Shown here: positions 33,780 through 45,914 of the stretch, in pieces | Layout of the letters: each line of letters opens with the position of its first letter | How positions within the stretch are numbered: position 1 is the first letter of the stretch | DNA from: Ariolimax columbianus | Lineage: Eukaryota > Mollusca > Gastropoda > Stylommatophora > Arionidae | Assembly (NCBI GenBank): GCA_036924085.1 | Contig: JAVGWX010000014.1 | Location: forward strand, 39,496,556 to 39,560,555 | Length of the DNA stretch: 64,000 bases | Direction: 5' to 3' | Program-made: the position numbers and the translations under genes | Notes under the pieces: generated by a model | What the model saw: only the letters and a program-made list of their open reading frames with translations | The model's database searches: none | What the model was told of the DNA's origin: nothing

Positions 33780-34015
33780 CGTACCACTCAAGTAAATTAT
33801 TATAGAGGGCCTTAAATCTTTGGTGGATAACAAAGCCATATGACACAGAGGTCTTGTATCTGATTTCCTAACAAGTAAATATAAAAAATTATGTCTGCAG
33901 ATACCACTCAAGTAAATTGATTTAGAGCACCTTAAATCTTTGGTGGATAACGAGGAGATATGACAGAAGTCTTGTATCTGATTTCATAACAAGTAAATAT
34001 TTTAAAAATATGTCC
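33780..34015 (+). repeat. Direct duplication, two copies of about 118 bp
   Basis: taccactcaagtaaatt, ccttaaatctttggtggata, gtcttgtatctgatttc and aacaagtaaatat occur twice in the same order (from 33780 and from 33901). Confidence 0.8.
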
Positions 34016-34495
34016 CCATGTACGAGCTTTTATTGATACTAAGACACACTTTTTAAAATTTGTGGGCCTACAGGAGTGGAATTTTGATAGATTAACAGGT
34101 CGTACTAGTGGAAGCTGTGGACAAAGTTTCAGCTCTCTAGGTTAGGGGGAAGTTGATTAAAATAGGAGAAATAGAAGTCAGTGCAAATAAACAGCGGTCA
34201 TGTTAAGTTAAATAAAAGCTTATAAAAACAGCTTTCTCTAATATAAAACACACACCCTCTCCCCCTTCTCCTTAAAACTAGCCGGTGTCTGTGGTAGGCA
34301 GCCTAAACATCATCCTATCCCTGAGTGTACAACTTACATTGCCACTGTTTGTTAACCTTGATTCACTTCCATGAATTAAGACGTTCATTATAACTAGGTA
34401 GGTAGCAAATAGTGGTTTTTAATATTCTGCTGAATATGACTAATGAGGCTTGACATAATAAGCTGTATTCATGAAGTTTACGGACATTTTAATTA

Positions 34496-35936
34496 CAGGT
34501 AGTCCTCAATGTACGCCAGAGATATGTTCGTAGACGAATGCACAGGTGTAATCAGAATCTCCATAAATTGGAACGATTTTATCATCTAAATCAATGAGAA
34601 ATCAGTGGCAGATGTTCCTGGCATACATACATTGATGACGAGTAATATAATGGCATTGCATCTCAAGCTTTGAAATAACATAAATGTGACCAAAGGATTA
34701 TTTAAAATATATATTTTGTACACTTACAACTGCCAATATCATGATGTAGTATTGTTAGTTTTCGAACGATGTCCCTGGTTGAGGGTCGTCACATTTTAAA
34801 AGAGATGATGCAGTGGGAATTCTCGTGATTTGTTCTCTCTGTCAATCAACATTTTAAGATAGGCTTCATGGATGCCATTATACTCCACTTTGCAATGGCT
34901 TTTTGCTCCAAATTGTGGTCAATCCCGCGCAACTCATTAGTGAGTTTATCTATGTCAAGAGATTTGTTTCCCAATGTTTCTTTTGACCCATTTGTACAGC
35001 CAATGTAAATGAGTGACTAATACTCATGTGATGGTTGTGTAAGAGGCTGACCTATAGAAAATTGCATTATTAAAAAGATCCTCAAGACCACCACAGCGAT
35101 TAGATATGTCCTCTGATGTTTCAGCGCCCTGAATAAAATTGCATATGAGCAACCTGCGTATGAGCAACCTAGTATGTGTAAAAGTTTACATTTTACAAGC
35201 ATCTATTACCGATTATTCCATCTCATTAGAGCAGATTCGCAGAGATGGCTGTATTTATTATTTTTATTCTTTGTCTGCATTTGTTCTCAATCTCTCGCTA
35301 CCAAGTCCGGAAAAGGGCTTTACAAGTAGCAGGATGTTGTACGGAGAACGGAATGCGTTGTCATAGTTTACAGCTTAACTGCGATATTTGCACCTTTCTG
35401 TCCAACACATCCTTCTTCTTCTTCGTTCATTCTCAATCTCCCATTACCAAACCCTGAAAGGGCTTAAGTAGCAGAATGTAGTCCAGAGAACTGAATGCGT
35501 TGTGTCGTAGGTTACAGCTTGACTGCGATATTTGCACCTTTCGGTCCAACACATACGACTTCAGCAAGCATTTTTTGAGTACCGGGTTAGCATTCCCTCT
35601 TCGCTCCCTTCTCCTTAGCCAGTCTGCTCTGCTGCAGCCTGTTATCCAGGATCACCGCGTGGAGGTGTAGAAGGGTCTTGGCAGCTCTGGTTCGCTGGCC
35701 CTGATGCTAGCAGTCAGCTATGGGTCGCTGACCACTGCAGCTCATGCTCTGCTCAGCATCTTGATCCCTGTCCAACACATCCGACTTCAGTAAGATCATT
35801 TTTATTCAAAAACCAGGAATATTTGTAAAGATTAAATAGATCTATTCTCACTTTTTCACTTCCTGGTTTCAAAACCGACGTTATTCTGATGCATATCAAC
35901 GCAAATTAAACCAGGCCAAATCGAGGACTACCTGCA
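34496..35936 (-). mobile_element. Pogo/Tigger-like element with inverted ends, invaded by two repeat B copies
   Basis: Left end caggtagtcctcaatgtacg and right end (complement) caggtagtcctcgatttggc form inverted termini like those of pogo-class elements. A minus-strand coding-like stretch at about 34985-34860 (SLDIDKLTNELRGIDHNLEQ) may be a protein fragment. Repeat B copies fill 35262-35790. The target duplication is unclear. Confidence 0.5.
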
Positions 35937-36057
35937 ATTATAAAACAATCCACAATAAAGATGTGATGGCTCAAAGTGCTACAGCGTTACCAAAATACAG
36001 CAAATGATTTGGTACTGTTTAATGTTACTAACTAATTAATAATTTTTTGTAATGTAC

Positions 36058-36753
36058 AAGGCGTGTTCAAATGAAACTGGTCCTAACTGCACCAAGTGAA
36101 CATTCGTACGATGCGCATGATGACATAAATTCTGATGTATATAGCACATACCAATCGTCAACTTTGCAACATTTCATTTTCCTCCGACTCATAGTTTCTA
36201 CAGCAGACCGTTGAAAACATGGCACGGGTGATACAGAATCCGTCCAGAGATGATCAGCGAGCCGCGATTCGGTTTCTAATAACTGAAGGATGTTGACCAG
36301 TTGACATTCGTCGAAGAATGCAGGTAGGGTACGGTGACAAACATGTGGCGAACACAAGCTCCAGCAACAGTTCACCCGAATGACTTCATCAATTTTGGTG
36401 ATGGACATCTGACACAACAATATGCGCCTGACCTTGTCTCGGAAGATCTTTCGTTAACTCACATCCTTCATTAAACATCGTTGTCCAGTTCTTCACTGTT
36501 GTTTTCAACACACTTTTGTAACCATACAATTCTGCGATGAACTGGTCGACATGCTTCAGCTGTAGACGGATTCTGTATCACATCTGCCATGTTTTCAACA
36601 GTCTGCTGAGGAAACTATGAGTTGGAGGATAATGAAATTTTGCAAACTTCACGGTTGGTATGTGCTGTTTACATCAGAAATGACATCATCATGTGCATCA
36701 TACGAATGTTCACTTAGTGCGGTTAGGTCCCATTTCATTTGAACACACCTCAA
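36058..36753. mobile_element. Fold-back mariner-like element with long inverted arms
   Basis: Left arm from ggcgtgttcaaatgaaactg through catggcacgggtgatacag. Right arm carries the complement, from cttcactgttgttttcaaca through ctgtatcacatctgccatg to catttgaacacacctc. The arms are about 280 bp each around a short centre. The left arm still reads RAAIRFLITEGC, the mariner N-terminus, before a stop. Confidence 0.8.
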
Positions 36754-37330
36754 TATTAAAAAAATGGGTTTCAGGATTTTCTTTTGGTAGCGGGCTATAC
36801 CCGAAATTTAACCCAGTTCAACATTCATTTCTGCATGAAAAACATTTGTTTTGTTTATTAAAACTAGTCTCTCAACATTCTCTGACAAAAGACAACGTTT
36901 GTTGTCTGATGGTGTGCTGCCGCAATGTTGAACAAACATCCTATTTGGTCGAATAGCTTATCGAAAAAGGCTTTTCGGCTCAAAAGCAAATATTTGGTAC
37001 AGTCCTAATTATAACTAGTAGTAATTATCAGTCCATTTAATTATAATTCTTTCTTTCTCTCTCTCTCTGTTGTCTTATCCACCTGTGCTGTGAGTCATCT
37101 TGATGAGCCGTAGGTGTCTGTCCAGGGCCAGGTGCATCACTGTCATTGTCAAAATAAAATGGTGGTTTAGGATATCCCTAACATTTCTTATCCACCTGGT
37201 TCTCGGTTTTCCACAGTTGCAGAAGTCAGACCATCATATGTTTTAGGCATGCAGGGTGAGCCTGGAAGATAATAATTACTAACTTACTCAATCCATCTTA
37301 TTCCCCTCTGAACAAAGGGTTTCAAAGAAT
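36754..37330. other. Intergenic, nothing recognised
   Basis: A short tctc run near 37055; otherwise no gene or repeat that I can identify. Confidence 0.4.
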
Positions 37331-37980
37331 GGTTTACAATAATTCTTATTTTAGGTTGACTTCTTAAGTTTTTTCCATGTGACTCCAGGTTCTTTGATCT
37401 CTTTCACCGCTCTTCACCAGATATTTTTGCCTCCCATCTCTTTCCTATTGTGCTCCAAAACATGTCTGGTTATAGTGCTAGGCTTCATTCTGAGGGTGTG
37501 TCCTATACATATTCACTTTCTCTCCTTAACTGAATCTGTTGTCAGCTTCTTTTCCAAAGGTCTATTTTTGTTAGTTGTTGTTGCAAATGTCACTCGTGCT
37601 TGAGTTTGGTGCTCTTGACTTTCTTTGGTGGCTGGTTACAAGGCCTCACTTCACATCCTTGAGAAGGTGTACCTTGATCCTCTTGGCTGTAGTGCAATGC
37701 AGGGAATGCTCAATATGCCCACCACTATGGGAATCTTTTTTAGTAAATTCGGCCATCTAACACAAAGATATGGTGAGATCTCTGTTACTATGGTCTCATT
37801 AAAGTTCAAGTATTTTATTTTACTTGGTCGATTGGCGACCCAGAATTCTACCTGTTGCTTATAATTTCCACGATACCCGATGTCAGTATTACAAAGCATT
37901 TTAATTTATGTAACCTCTTTTATGTTTTAGTCATTTATGTGAATCTTTGCCATCCAGTCTTTTCAAATTTGTAAATATCT
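37330..37980 (-). mobile_element. Decayed LINE C-terminal region
   Basis: Minus frames include IGHTLRMKPSTITRHVLEHN, GGKNIW and AVKEIKEPGVTWK, the GHTLRxxxxxITRxxLxxN tail of LINEs. Upstream frames are broken. Confidence 0.5.
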
Positions 37981-38104
37981 TTTTCTGTATGTATGACAGA
38001 TGTATAAGATATTATCTGTGCAGATTTCAGAATATGTGCTGTATTTTAATAAAGCTTGTTATGTTAAAATAACTTGTTCTAGAGCTGTTTGTTTTACTTG
38101 TGTT

Positions 38105-38250
38105 TCTAGACCTGATAGGGCTGTTTTACCTGGGTCTAATAGGTATGTGTTACCTAGACCCAATAGGGATGTGTTATCTGGACCCAATAGGTATGTGTTA
38201 TCTGGACCCAATAGGTATGTGTTATCTGGACCCAATAGGGCTGTGTTAAG
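38105..38250 (+). repeat. 24-bp minisatellite, left block
   Basis: About six copies of ggacccaataggnatgtgtt-atct. The same unit resumes at 39.27 kb beyond a LINE fragment. Confidence 0.85.
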
Positions 38251-38252
38251 TT

Positions 38253-39264
38253 CAGGTGCCATCTGCGCATCAAAAGTTGCAATGGATCTCCAGTGTACTT
38301 TTTCCGCAATTGTGCAATCTGAGAGGCTTTTTCCAGTCCATCTACTGATGTTATCCACCCATTTAAAGCGATGTCTGCCTCTTGGACGACTGCCTTCCAC
38401 CCTATCCTCCAGTATGTTCTTCAACAAGGAGGCATGAAGGTAAGAAGGTCGAAAACCAAATTGTTCTTCTGAAACTTTCCTCTCTATTTTACCTCTTATT
38501 CGTTCTTGTATGATCTTGAGTAGTATTTTAATTGTGTGACTCATTAGACTTATTGTTCTAAAGTCTGAACCTTCTGTTGCATGAGGTTTTTTTCGGGAGT
38601 GTTATAAACGTAGATGTTTTCAGGTCTGTGGGTATGCATCCAGTATTGTATATGTCATTACACAGATCAGTAAGTATATCTATACCAAATTCCTCTAGGG
38701 CCTCTATTATTTCTATGTTTATCAAGTCTGGCCCTGTTGCTTTCCCTTTCCTTATAGTTTTTATCACATTTACCACCTCTGATCTTAGGATGCTGGGTCC
38801 TTCATTATCATATGTTGATGGTTTAACTCCGAGACTGTCCTTAAAAGCTTCCTTGTATATTCTGCCTATCTGTTCGAAATGTCATTCTTATCTCGGATGT
38901 ATCCCCCACTCTGAGTTACCTGTATCTTGTTTGTTTTCTCTATGCATTTATCTGGTATTGTGTTTTAGTCACATGTCTTCTATTACCTTGTACTTTTCTT
39001 CCAACCACTGTTCTTTGGCCATCCTGCACATTGTACACATCTCTTTGTTTTTAGCCTTCTTTCTGCCATTTTAGTTAAGATGTCAACGCATGTTATCTAT
39101 TCTTGGTTTTTCTTAAGTTCTTTATCTGGTAATGATTTATTTGCTACTTGGATACTGGTTTCTATACGTTCCCATTTAGTGTTTATTCTTCTCCCTGTTT
39201 CCTTATTTGTCTTCTGATTGTAAGTTTTCATACACCTTCTTTACTGCTACCTGGTACTTTTTAC
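38253..39264 (-). mobile_element. LINE with internal deletion of the reverse transcriptase core
   Basis: Minus frames begin with IRKGKATGPDLINIEIIEAL and DLKTSTFITLPKK (RT N-terminal part), then KIERKVSEEQFGFRP. Without a break this is followed by ILEDRVEGSRPRGRHRFKWV and WTGKSLSDCT, which belong to the C-terminal tail. The FADD catalytic block is absent. Confidence 0.8.
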
Positions 39265-39535
39265 AACAGGGATGTGCTACCTGGACCCAATAGGGATGTG
39301 TTACCTGGCCCCAATAGGGCTGTATTCCATGGACCCAATAGGGATGTGTTACATGGACCCAATAGGGCTGTATTCCATGGACCCAATAAGGTTGTGTTAC
39401 CTGGACCTGATAAGGATGTTCCATGGACCCAATAAGGTTGTGTTACCTGGACCTGATAGGGATCTTCCATGGACCCAATAAGGTTGTGTTACCTTGACAG
39501 GGACCCAATAGGGCTGTGTTACCAGGACCTTATAG
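39265..39535 (+). repeat. 24-bp minisatellite, right block
   Basis: About eleven copies of the same unit as the left block, alternating between a cct-ggacccaat form and a ccatggacccaat form. Units of 24 bp keep frames open on both strands. Confidence 0.85.
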
Positions 39536-39544
39536 GGGAGCTGC

Positions 39545-39785
39545 TTTTTTCTTCTTCTTCTGTACTTGTCTTGAACAGAACTTTGTGTCATAGTTTACAG
39601 CAAGGCTGCAATATCTGCGCTTTTCAGCCCGACACATCTAATGTCAGCTGGATTTTTTTTTGGGTACAGGTTTGTTTTCCCACTGTGAGCCATATTCTGT
39701 TTCTAGGGTCGCCGTTTAAATGCGGAATAGTCTTGGTTTGCTCTGATTCACTAATATGATGCAAGCAGTCACTGGCTTGTCACCT
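39545..39785 (-). repeat. Interspersed repeat B copy
   Basis: Starts ttcttcttcttctgtact (tail complement) and has ctgcaatatctgcgcttttc and cagcccgacacatctaatg. Confidence 0.65.
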
Positions 39786-39849
39786 CATTGGCTGTTCTGC
39801 ATATTTGGTCTCAATAAGGGAGAAAATAATGGTGTCATAACTTGTAAGA

Positions 39850-40400
39850 GGCATCTTCTTCTTCTTACGCTGTCAGACGTCAACTTGAATTTCTTCGAAG
39901 AAATCAGCGGTCATCCTGAGGCTGTCGACACTGCCATAGAGCTTGTCTAGTGTTGGCACTGGTGATGGCCACATGTGCTTTCTCTGGTCCTCGTATGTCA
40001 GGCAATTTTGCAGCAGATGTTCAGCGGTCATTTTCCCTGTACCACAGGTGCATTTGTCAGTGCCACCTATCTTCAGTTTATTGAATAGATGGTACCTCAG
40101 TCTGTTGTGGCCTGTGCAGAGTCTGAAGACCACGACCTGCTCTCTTCTGTTCAACTGGTAATAGGCATCATTTTTTGTGTAGCCAGTATGCTGTTTCCCA
40201 GTTGGCTATGTATCTGGCCCTAATAAACCTTTTGGACTCTTCGTAGGTCACACTAGAATCTGGTTGTGGTAATCTTGCACCTTCTTTTGCCAGTCTGTCC
40301 GCCCCCTCGTTGCCTTGAATGTTACAGTGGGATGGAACCCACTGTACCACTACTCTTTTTGGTGCGGACTGCTGGCATAGTAGACAGAGTACTGCTCTTA
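39850..40400 (-). mobile_element. LINE 3' part: RNase H end and C-terminal tail
   Basis: Minus frame gives VQWVPSHCNIQGNEGADRLA (RNase H, with the SHCxIxGNExAD motif), then VTYEESKRFIRARY. After a frame shift it gives VVFRLCTGHNRLRYHLFNKL and a Cys-rich CTCGTGKMTAEHLLQNC. It ends in a (GAA)n tail at 39855. The same element is inserted at 47.33 kb. Confidence 0.85.
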
Positions 40401-40459
40401 AATCATTGTTCTGTATTTTTCTGGCGTAAGAGGCATCTAAGGAAGATTGGATATGGGAC

Positions 40460-41155
40460 TGGCTACCTATTTCTGTAGAGACTGTAAGATACTAGAAAAA
40501 GTAAATAATACCATTATTCCTCATGGTAGGATTGACTAAGGAGAGATGGCTATGGGACAAGCCACCTCATGGTAGAAGAGGATTGGCTAAGGAGAGATGA
40601 CCATGGGACAAGCCACCTCATGGTAGAAGAGGATTGGTTAAGGAGAGATGACCATGGGACAAGCCACCTCATGGTAGAAGAGAATTGGTTAAGGAGAGAT
40701 GACCATGGGACAAGCCACCTCATGGTAGAAGAGAATTGGCTAAGGAGTGATGGCCATTGGACAAGCCACCTCATGGTAGAAGAGGATTGGTTAAGGAGAG
40801 ATGATCATGGGACAAGCCACCTCATGGTAGAAGAGAATTGGTTAAGGAGAGATGACCATGGGACAAGCCACCTCATGGTAGAAGAGAATTGGCTAAGGAG
40901 AGATGGCCATTGGACAAGCGCCTTCCATCTCTTTCCCCACTCTTCACGAGGTGTTTTATGGCCTCCCATCTCTTACCTATTTCTGTAGAGACTGTAAGGT
41001 ACTACAAAAGTAAATAATACCATTATACCTCATGGTAGAAGAGAATTGACTAAGGAAAGATGGCCATGGGACAAGCCACCCTATGGTAGAAGAGGATTGG
41101 CTAAGGAGAAATGGCCATAGGACAAGTCACCTCATGGTAGAATAGGATTGATTCT
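40460..41155 (+). repeat. 51-bp minisatellite with a duplicated flank
   Basis: Eight copies (40525-40920) of catggtagaagagaattgg, ttaaggagagatgaccatgg and gacaagccacct. Degenerate copies follow at 41035-41155. The preceding block tttctgtagagactgtaag...gtaaataataccatta occurs at 40472 and again at 40981. Confidence 0.88.
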
Positions 41156-41329
41156 GGAGGAGGGGTTCAAAAAGACAGTTATTGCGGAATACAAGGCTCA
41201 TAGTCTCTCCTAGTTAGTCGTCAGATCATCTTCACTGCACGCGGAACAAGTCCACAAGCACTCAGATCTCATCCTCAGTATCTTCACCAGCACGTGATCA
41301 CTGACCATTCCAGTTCAAGTTAACCATAT

Positions 41330-41575
41330 GTATGGTGTTCATACCTTGTTTCACCCCCAATTCAACCAGTTCCGTCAAGGATGTCGAGTCTGGATCAACT
41401 GAATTTTCTTTTCGGTTGATATTCCTAACGACGTTTAGGATATCGGCTCGGCCCATTGATCTGTCGCCACCTTTCCTGTGCTTGTCAACCTATCAGCTCT
41501 CTCGTTGTCGTTGACACCTGCTTGTCCCGGGACGAGTATGAAAGTGATTCTCTATAACCTTGACCTACCTAATTA
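41330..41575 (-). mobile_element. LINE RNase H remnant
   Basis: Minus frame gives SFILVPGQAGVNDNERADRL, an RNase H VPGHAGxxxNExAD motif, followed by decayed sequence. Confidence 0.6.
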
Positions 41576-41629
41576 CTTCAAACATTGGCGCTGCGTGCAA
41601 CATGATTACATCTTGCTGCAGAAGACGGG

Positions 41630-41765
41630 TGTGTCGAACTGAATAGTGCAAATATCGCAGCCAAGCTGTAAACTAGCGACACAACAAATTCCGTTCGCCG
41701 AACTACATTCCTGTTCAGGGCTTGGTAGCGGGAGAATGAGAACGAACGCAGAAGATTACATCTTC
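41630..41765 (+). repeat. Interspersed repeat B 3' end with tail
   Basis: Shows gcaaatatcgcagccaagct, cagggcttggtagcgggaga and the tail gaacgcagaag, so the orientation of family B is clear here. Confidence 0.7.
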
Positions 41766-42119
41766 CTGAACATCCTCATTAAGTTAATGAGTGCAACACG
41801 TGTATATTTATCTGCTCAAGTCTACCTCACCCACATGTTGGTGGACCCTGTTATACTCAATTATATTGCCAAAGGATGGGTTTTAAGGTAAGATGAGACA
41901 GCAAATGAGGTTAAAACGAAGTCAAACACTTCAACATAGAACAGGTGCTAAAGACAGAGGTACCAAGCCAGGAGGCGTACTGTTACCATGCAAATTTCCC
42001 AGTCCTTTTTTTGTATGTCTACACAAAAGTCAAAAAATAAACAATATGGTGCTCACGCTGTGAAGTCCCTCCAGGCAGGAACAGTGAGTGCTGGGTTCTG
42101 AGCCTCCACAGAACCCACC

Positions 42120-44400
42120 TTCAACTACTGGAGCTCTCCCTAGCATATCTTGTGGAGCCAGGAGGCACAAGTGAGAAAATACTGGCGAGACTTAACGACC
42201 TCTGTGAATGTTATGCATTGGAAATGTGGAGGCGGCCATCAATAAAAATTCGGAGAGAAACACACTATTCCAGAACAAAATCAGTGTGTGTTGTATACAA
42301 GAAACCCATCTACATGAAGGAAAACAGTTTAAGATACGAGGGTATCAATGCTACAGAGGGGACAGAAAAGAGTGAAACAAGGGATGTTGATAAAAAGCAA
42401 AGGCCACCGTCCATCGCTGACGATGATGGCATAATTTATTTTGCTAACGCTATTTTTAGTAAGGATTAACTGCGCTACTTTTTATCCTCACCCTCGTCTC
42501 GTGCCGCCCGACCGCGGTGGCAAGTCAAGGACAAGATGACTAGGGGGCAACTACGAGATGCAGGGTAATCCGCATCAAGCACCCGTGAAAGACGGCGGAG
42601 TCCGGAGTCGAACCCACACCACCTGATCACGAGGCAGATGGCTTAACCACGGAATCCCCATTACCTTGATAAGGTATAACATAAATGCCATAGAAACCAA
42701 GGTGCACAAAGAAGGTGGGGAATATGAAATAATCCATCTAAAGCAGAACACTCTGGAACCGGGCCTACTCAACTTCTACTGCCCCAGTGACATACCACTG
42801 AACATAAGTATAGATGTTTCCAGTGGTGGGAGAATTCAACAGCCACTCACATATCTGAGGACATAGCCAACTAGATATAAGCGGAGAAGAGAACGAAAAC
42901 TGGCAACATGACAACAATTTAACTATATTAAACAAACCTAACGACAAACCCCCACTCTACTCCAGAAGATGGCATATCTCCTCGGACTAGACAGACCTGG
43001 CAGGAATAGCGGAAAGAGAAATAGAAGAACAAGACAGAAGTGATCATCGCCACGTATTCATTAAAATTAGAAGAACAATCAATATCTCCGCAGTGGCCAA
43101 GATGGAATTATAAAAATGCAAATTGGTGCATATACCAACAGAGAAAACCTGCCGCAAAGGATGTTAGAGTGCTAGACACAGACATGAACAGTGTCTGCAG
43201 GAAGTCTAATAAGTGGGTTCTCTAAGCAACAAAAGAGACAATACCAAGAGGAGCCAAAGAAGAATTACGTACCATACTGAACCAAAATGCTACAAAAACT
43301 ACATGAAGATATGAACTAAGCCAGCGACATGGCAGTTACAACCAAAGGAAAATTAATCAAAGGAAAACTGGAAGCTCAGAGAACAAGCTGGAAAGAGAAA
43401 ACCCATAAATTAAACTTCGAGAAGGAAGGAAGAAAGTTGTGGAAAATAACTATTTGCAACAAATTACTAGAAGAAGCAGGTAAATTATATACCGGCAAAC
43501 AAGGAGTAAGCATATTTGCGTAATCCTACTTCAATGAGAGTAACATCACTGTCAACCAAGGCAGACAAAGAGACATTCAACAAGAAATAACCCACATTAA
43601 AAGCAGTGAAAACAGTCCACATGTAATGTCCAAAGATTTTACTACGGAAGAGATAAAAACATACTTATGGAAACTAAGAATCAAGAAATCACCAGGTCCA
43701 GATGGTATAACCAACAAAATGCTCAAGCATTTTGGATATGCAGCAATGAACAAACTGCTGCAGGCATATAATTATAGCTGGACAACAGGCAATGCGCCAC
43801 AGACATGGAGAGAGGCACATATGTGCCCCATCATAAAGAAAAGAAAGGATAAGAAAAAGGCCATCAGATACAGATCAATAAGTATAACCAGTTATGTCTG
43901 TAAGACAATGGAGAAAATCATCAACAGAAGACTGAAATGGTACTTAGAAACAGAGAAAAGCAGGGTTTAGAGAGTAATAGCACAAAAGACCAAATCACAC
44001 ACTTGTCCCAAATTGTTGAAGATACCTTGATAGATTTAAAGAAAGCCTTCAAAATGAAAAGATGGGCTAATGGCAAAACTATAAAGGAATGTCATCAAAG
44101 GTAACATAAGAAAATGGATCAAGACATTCCTTCACAATGAGAAAGCAAGAGTTACAAAGGATGGTTGTAGCAGCAAAAATATTCTCATAAAACATGAAGC
44201 TCCTCAGTGCCCGTTACTGTCTCCCACTTTGTTCCTCGTGTACTTGAGACACATCCTCGTTCCTCAACGAACTCAGACACTATCTGCCACAAGGGGTGAC
44301 AGTCACTCTATATATAAATAGACGACTTGGTGGAGCGAATGAAATGTTTAAGAAAGTCTATACTGCGGTAATAAGGCCAACAGTGAACTATGGATCAGTA
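42120..44400 (+). mobile_element. Decayed LINE: endonuclease and reverse transcriptase
   Basis: In order: SVCVVYKKPIYMKENSLRYE (endonuclease, normally xxxQETH), DRSDHRHVFIKI (SDH motif, about 43040), TTEEIKTYLWKLRIKKSPGP then DGITNKMLKHFG (RT), FKKVYTAVIRPTVNYGS (after the RT core). Many stops and frameshifts. A SINE E copy interrupts it at 42385-42660. Confidence 0.8.
42385..42660 (-). repeat. tRNA-derived SINE E copy
   Basis: Complement starts ggggattccgtggttaagcc, has gtgggttcgactccgg (B box) and cttgccaccgcggtcgggcg. A second copy is at 54.59 kb. Confidence 0.8.
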
Positions 44401-44409
44401 GCACAGACC

Positions 44410-44790
44410 ACATTTGTGTTTGTTTCTAAGAATCGACGTCACTGCACTCCGAGCATACCCATAGGTGCTCAGTCTCTCTCAGCAAATGGCCTGGATACTG
44501 ATGATCCCTGTAGCTCGCTGGTTGTACACTCTCTTGCTGTCCTCTCATGCACCCTGCTCTGCTCAAACCTCGTTTAATGTCGAAACGTTGCAGTCTGTGG
44601 ATTGCTGCTTCATCTATTGCAGTGTCCTCATACAACAGACGGTCATTGATTCATTTTAAAAGCTCATTCTTATCCATCACTAATGTGCCCATGATGGGAA
44701 CTTGTGAAGCCAAGATATCTCTTTCGTTGCCCTGAACCCCAGCATGACCAGGACAGTAGATCTATCAACCCCTGGAGGTTTAAGGCCTCA
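44410..44790 (-). mobile_element. LINE RNase H and tail remnant
   Basis: Minus frames give CPGHAGVQGNER, then AAIHRLQRFDIKRGLSRAGC and LRETEHLWVCSECSDVDS. Its 3' end (cgtcactgcactccgagc, cataggtgctcag) recurs at 4455-4500. Confidence 0.65.
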
Positions 44791-44999
44791 ACAGCTGCTA
44801 TCCACTCGTACCTAAGCCATCCCTTCTGAAGTACAGCTTGCTTTCTGTGATGACTGCCCTTGTTAAAGAAGTTTCAGATATCCATTTCTGCGCTGAGGTC
44901 ACTGCTTGCATCTCCATTCTCAAACTGGAGGTTGCTGATATGTATGCCCCACTGCGTTTGGCAATGGCCTGTCATCTCACTCTAGCCGAGTTACATTTG

Positions 45000-45225
45000 T
45001 GTTTTTCTATACTTTCTTTGTGTTTGAGACAGTCTATACTTCCGTTTGCTTTTGTGAGACACTCAATGTTTCTTTGTTTGTGAGACAGTCTATACTTACT
45101 TTTATGTTTGTGAGACGGTCTATACTTTCCCTTTTTTGGGGGAGAACTCAATATATGTTTCTTTGTGAGACAGCCTATACTTTCCTTTTTGTTTGGGAGA
45201 CAAATGTAGGAAATAGATTTGGCTG
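45000..45225 (+). repeat. Degenerate tandem repeat, about 40 bp
   Basis: Five imperfect copies of tgtttgtgagacagtctata, cttyc and a T-rich spacer. Confidence 0.65.
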
Positions 45226-45914
45226 GTTTTATTAAGTGCCTCTCTTCTGCATTAGTTGAAATCTGGATATTCAAACAGGCAGACCATGCCAGCTGTCAGG
45301 TAGCCATGCGCTATCCGTTGTATGTTCTGCAATATTTACTTCCTTCGCCTAACTATGACTGGGGGAAATTCACCACTTTTTAGAATTATACCAGGGCAGC
45401 GGCCAACAGCCTACTCTTATAGATTTACAACTGCCAATGGTTCTTTTAGGTAAACAGCGTTTACACATGAGATCAAGTTTTTCATCAATCTCCAAAATGA
45501 CTTAGCGCTGGTCTCACCTCCCTTGAGACCAGAAGAGGTTTGAGACTTGTGGGGTTCAAAACCCTATTGCTTTACACTTTCGTTTCTTGAGGCTCATGGA
45601 AATCAGGGATCTGAAAAGAACACATCCATAATGAAATTGTCCCCTGAACAACTCTTGGTTGAGACACATCCTCTCCTCTCCATCTACACTGTATGCTGTC
45701 TGGACTCTGCCATCAACCATGGTCAAGGATGGTCAGTGCAACTTGTCCTGGTTGCCTGGATTACAGATATGATAGTGCGAATAAGTATGACAAGAATACA
45801 CACTATGATATGTGCAGCACAGCTAAGATATGCCGGCCATGTAAGATGCTCTATGGTGAACTGCAAAATGGCATAAAGGTGCACACTTAGATCACTGATC
45901 CAGTGCAGTATTAA

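Noticed and set aside
39148..39591. Frames with GPNRDVL or LLGPGNT eight-residue repeats
   Set aside because: 24-bp minisatellite kept open by its length; both strands are equally open.
40569..40988. 139-codon open frame with 17-residue repeats
   Set aside because: The 51-bp unit is a multiple of three, so the repeat keeps frames open on both strands (a minus frame is open too). No domain or start context.
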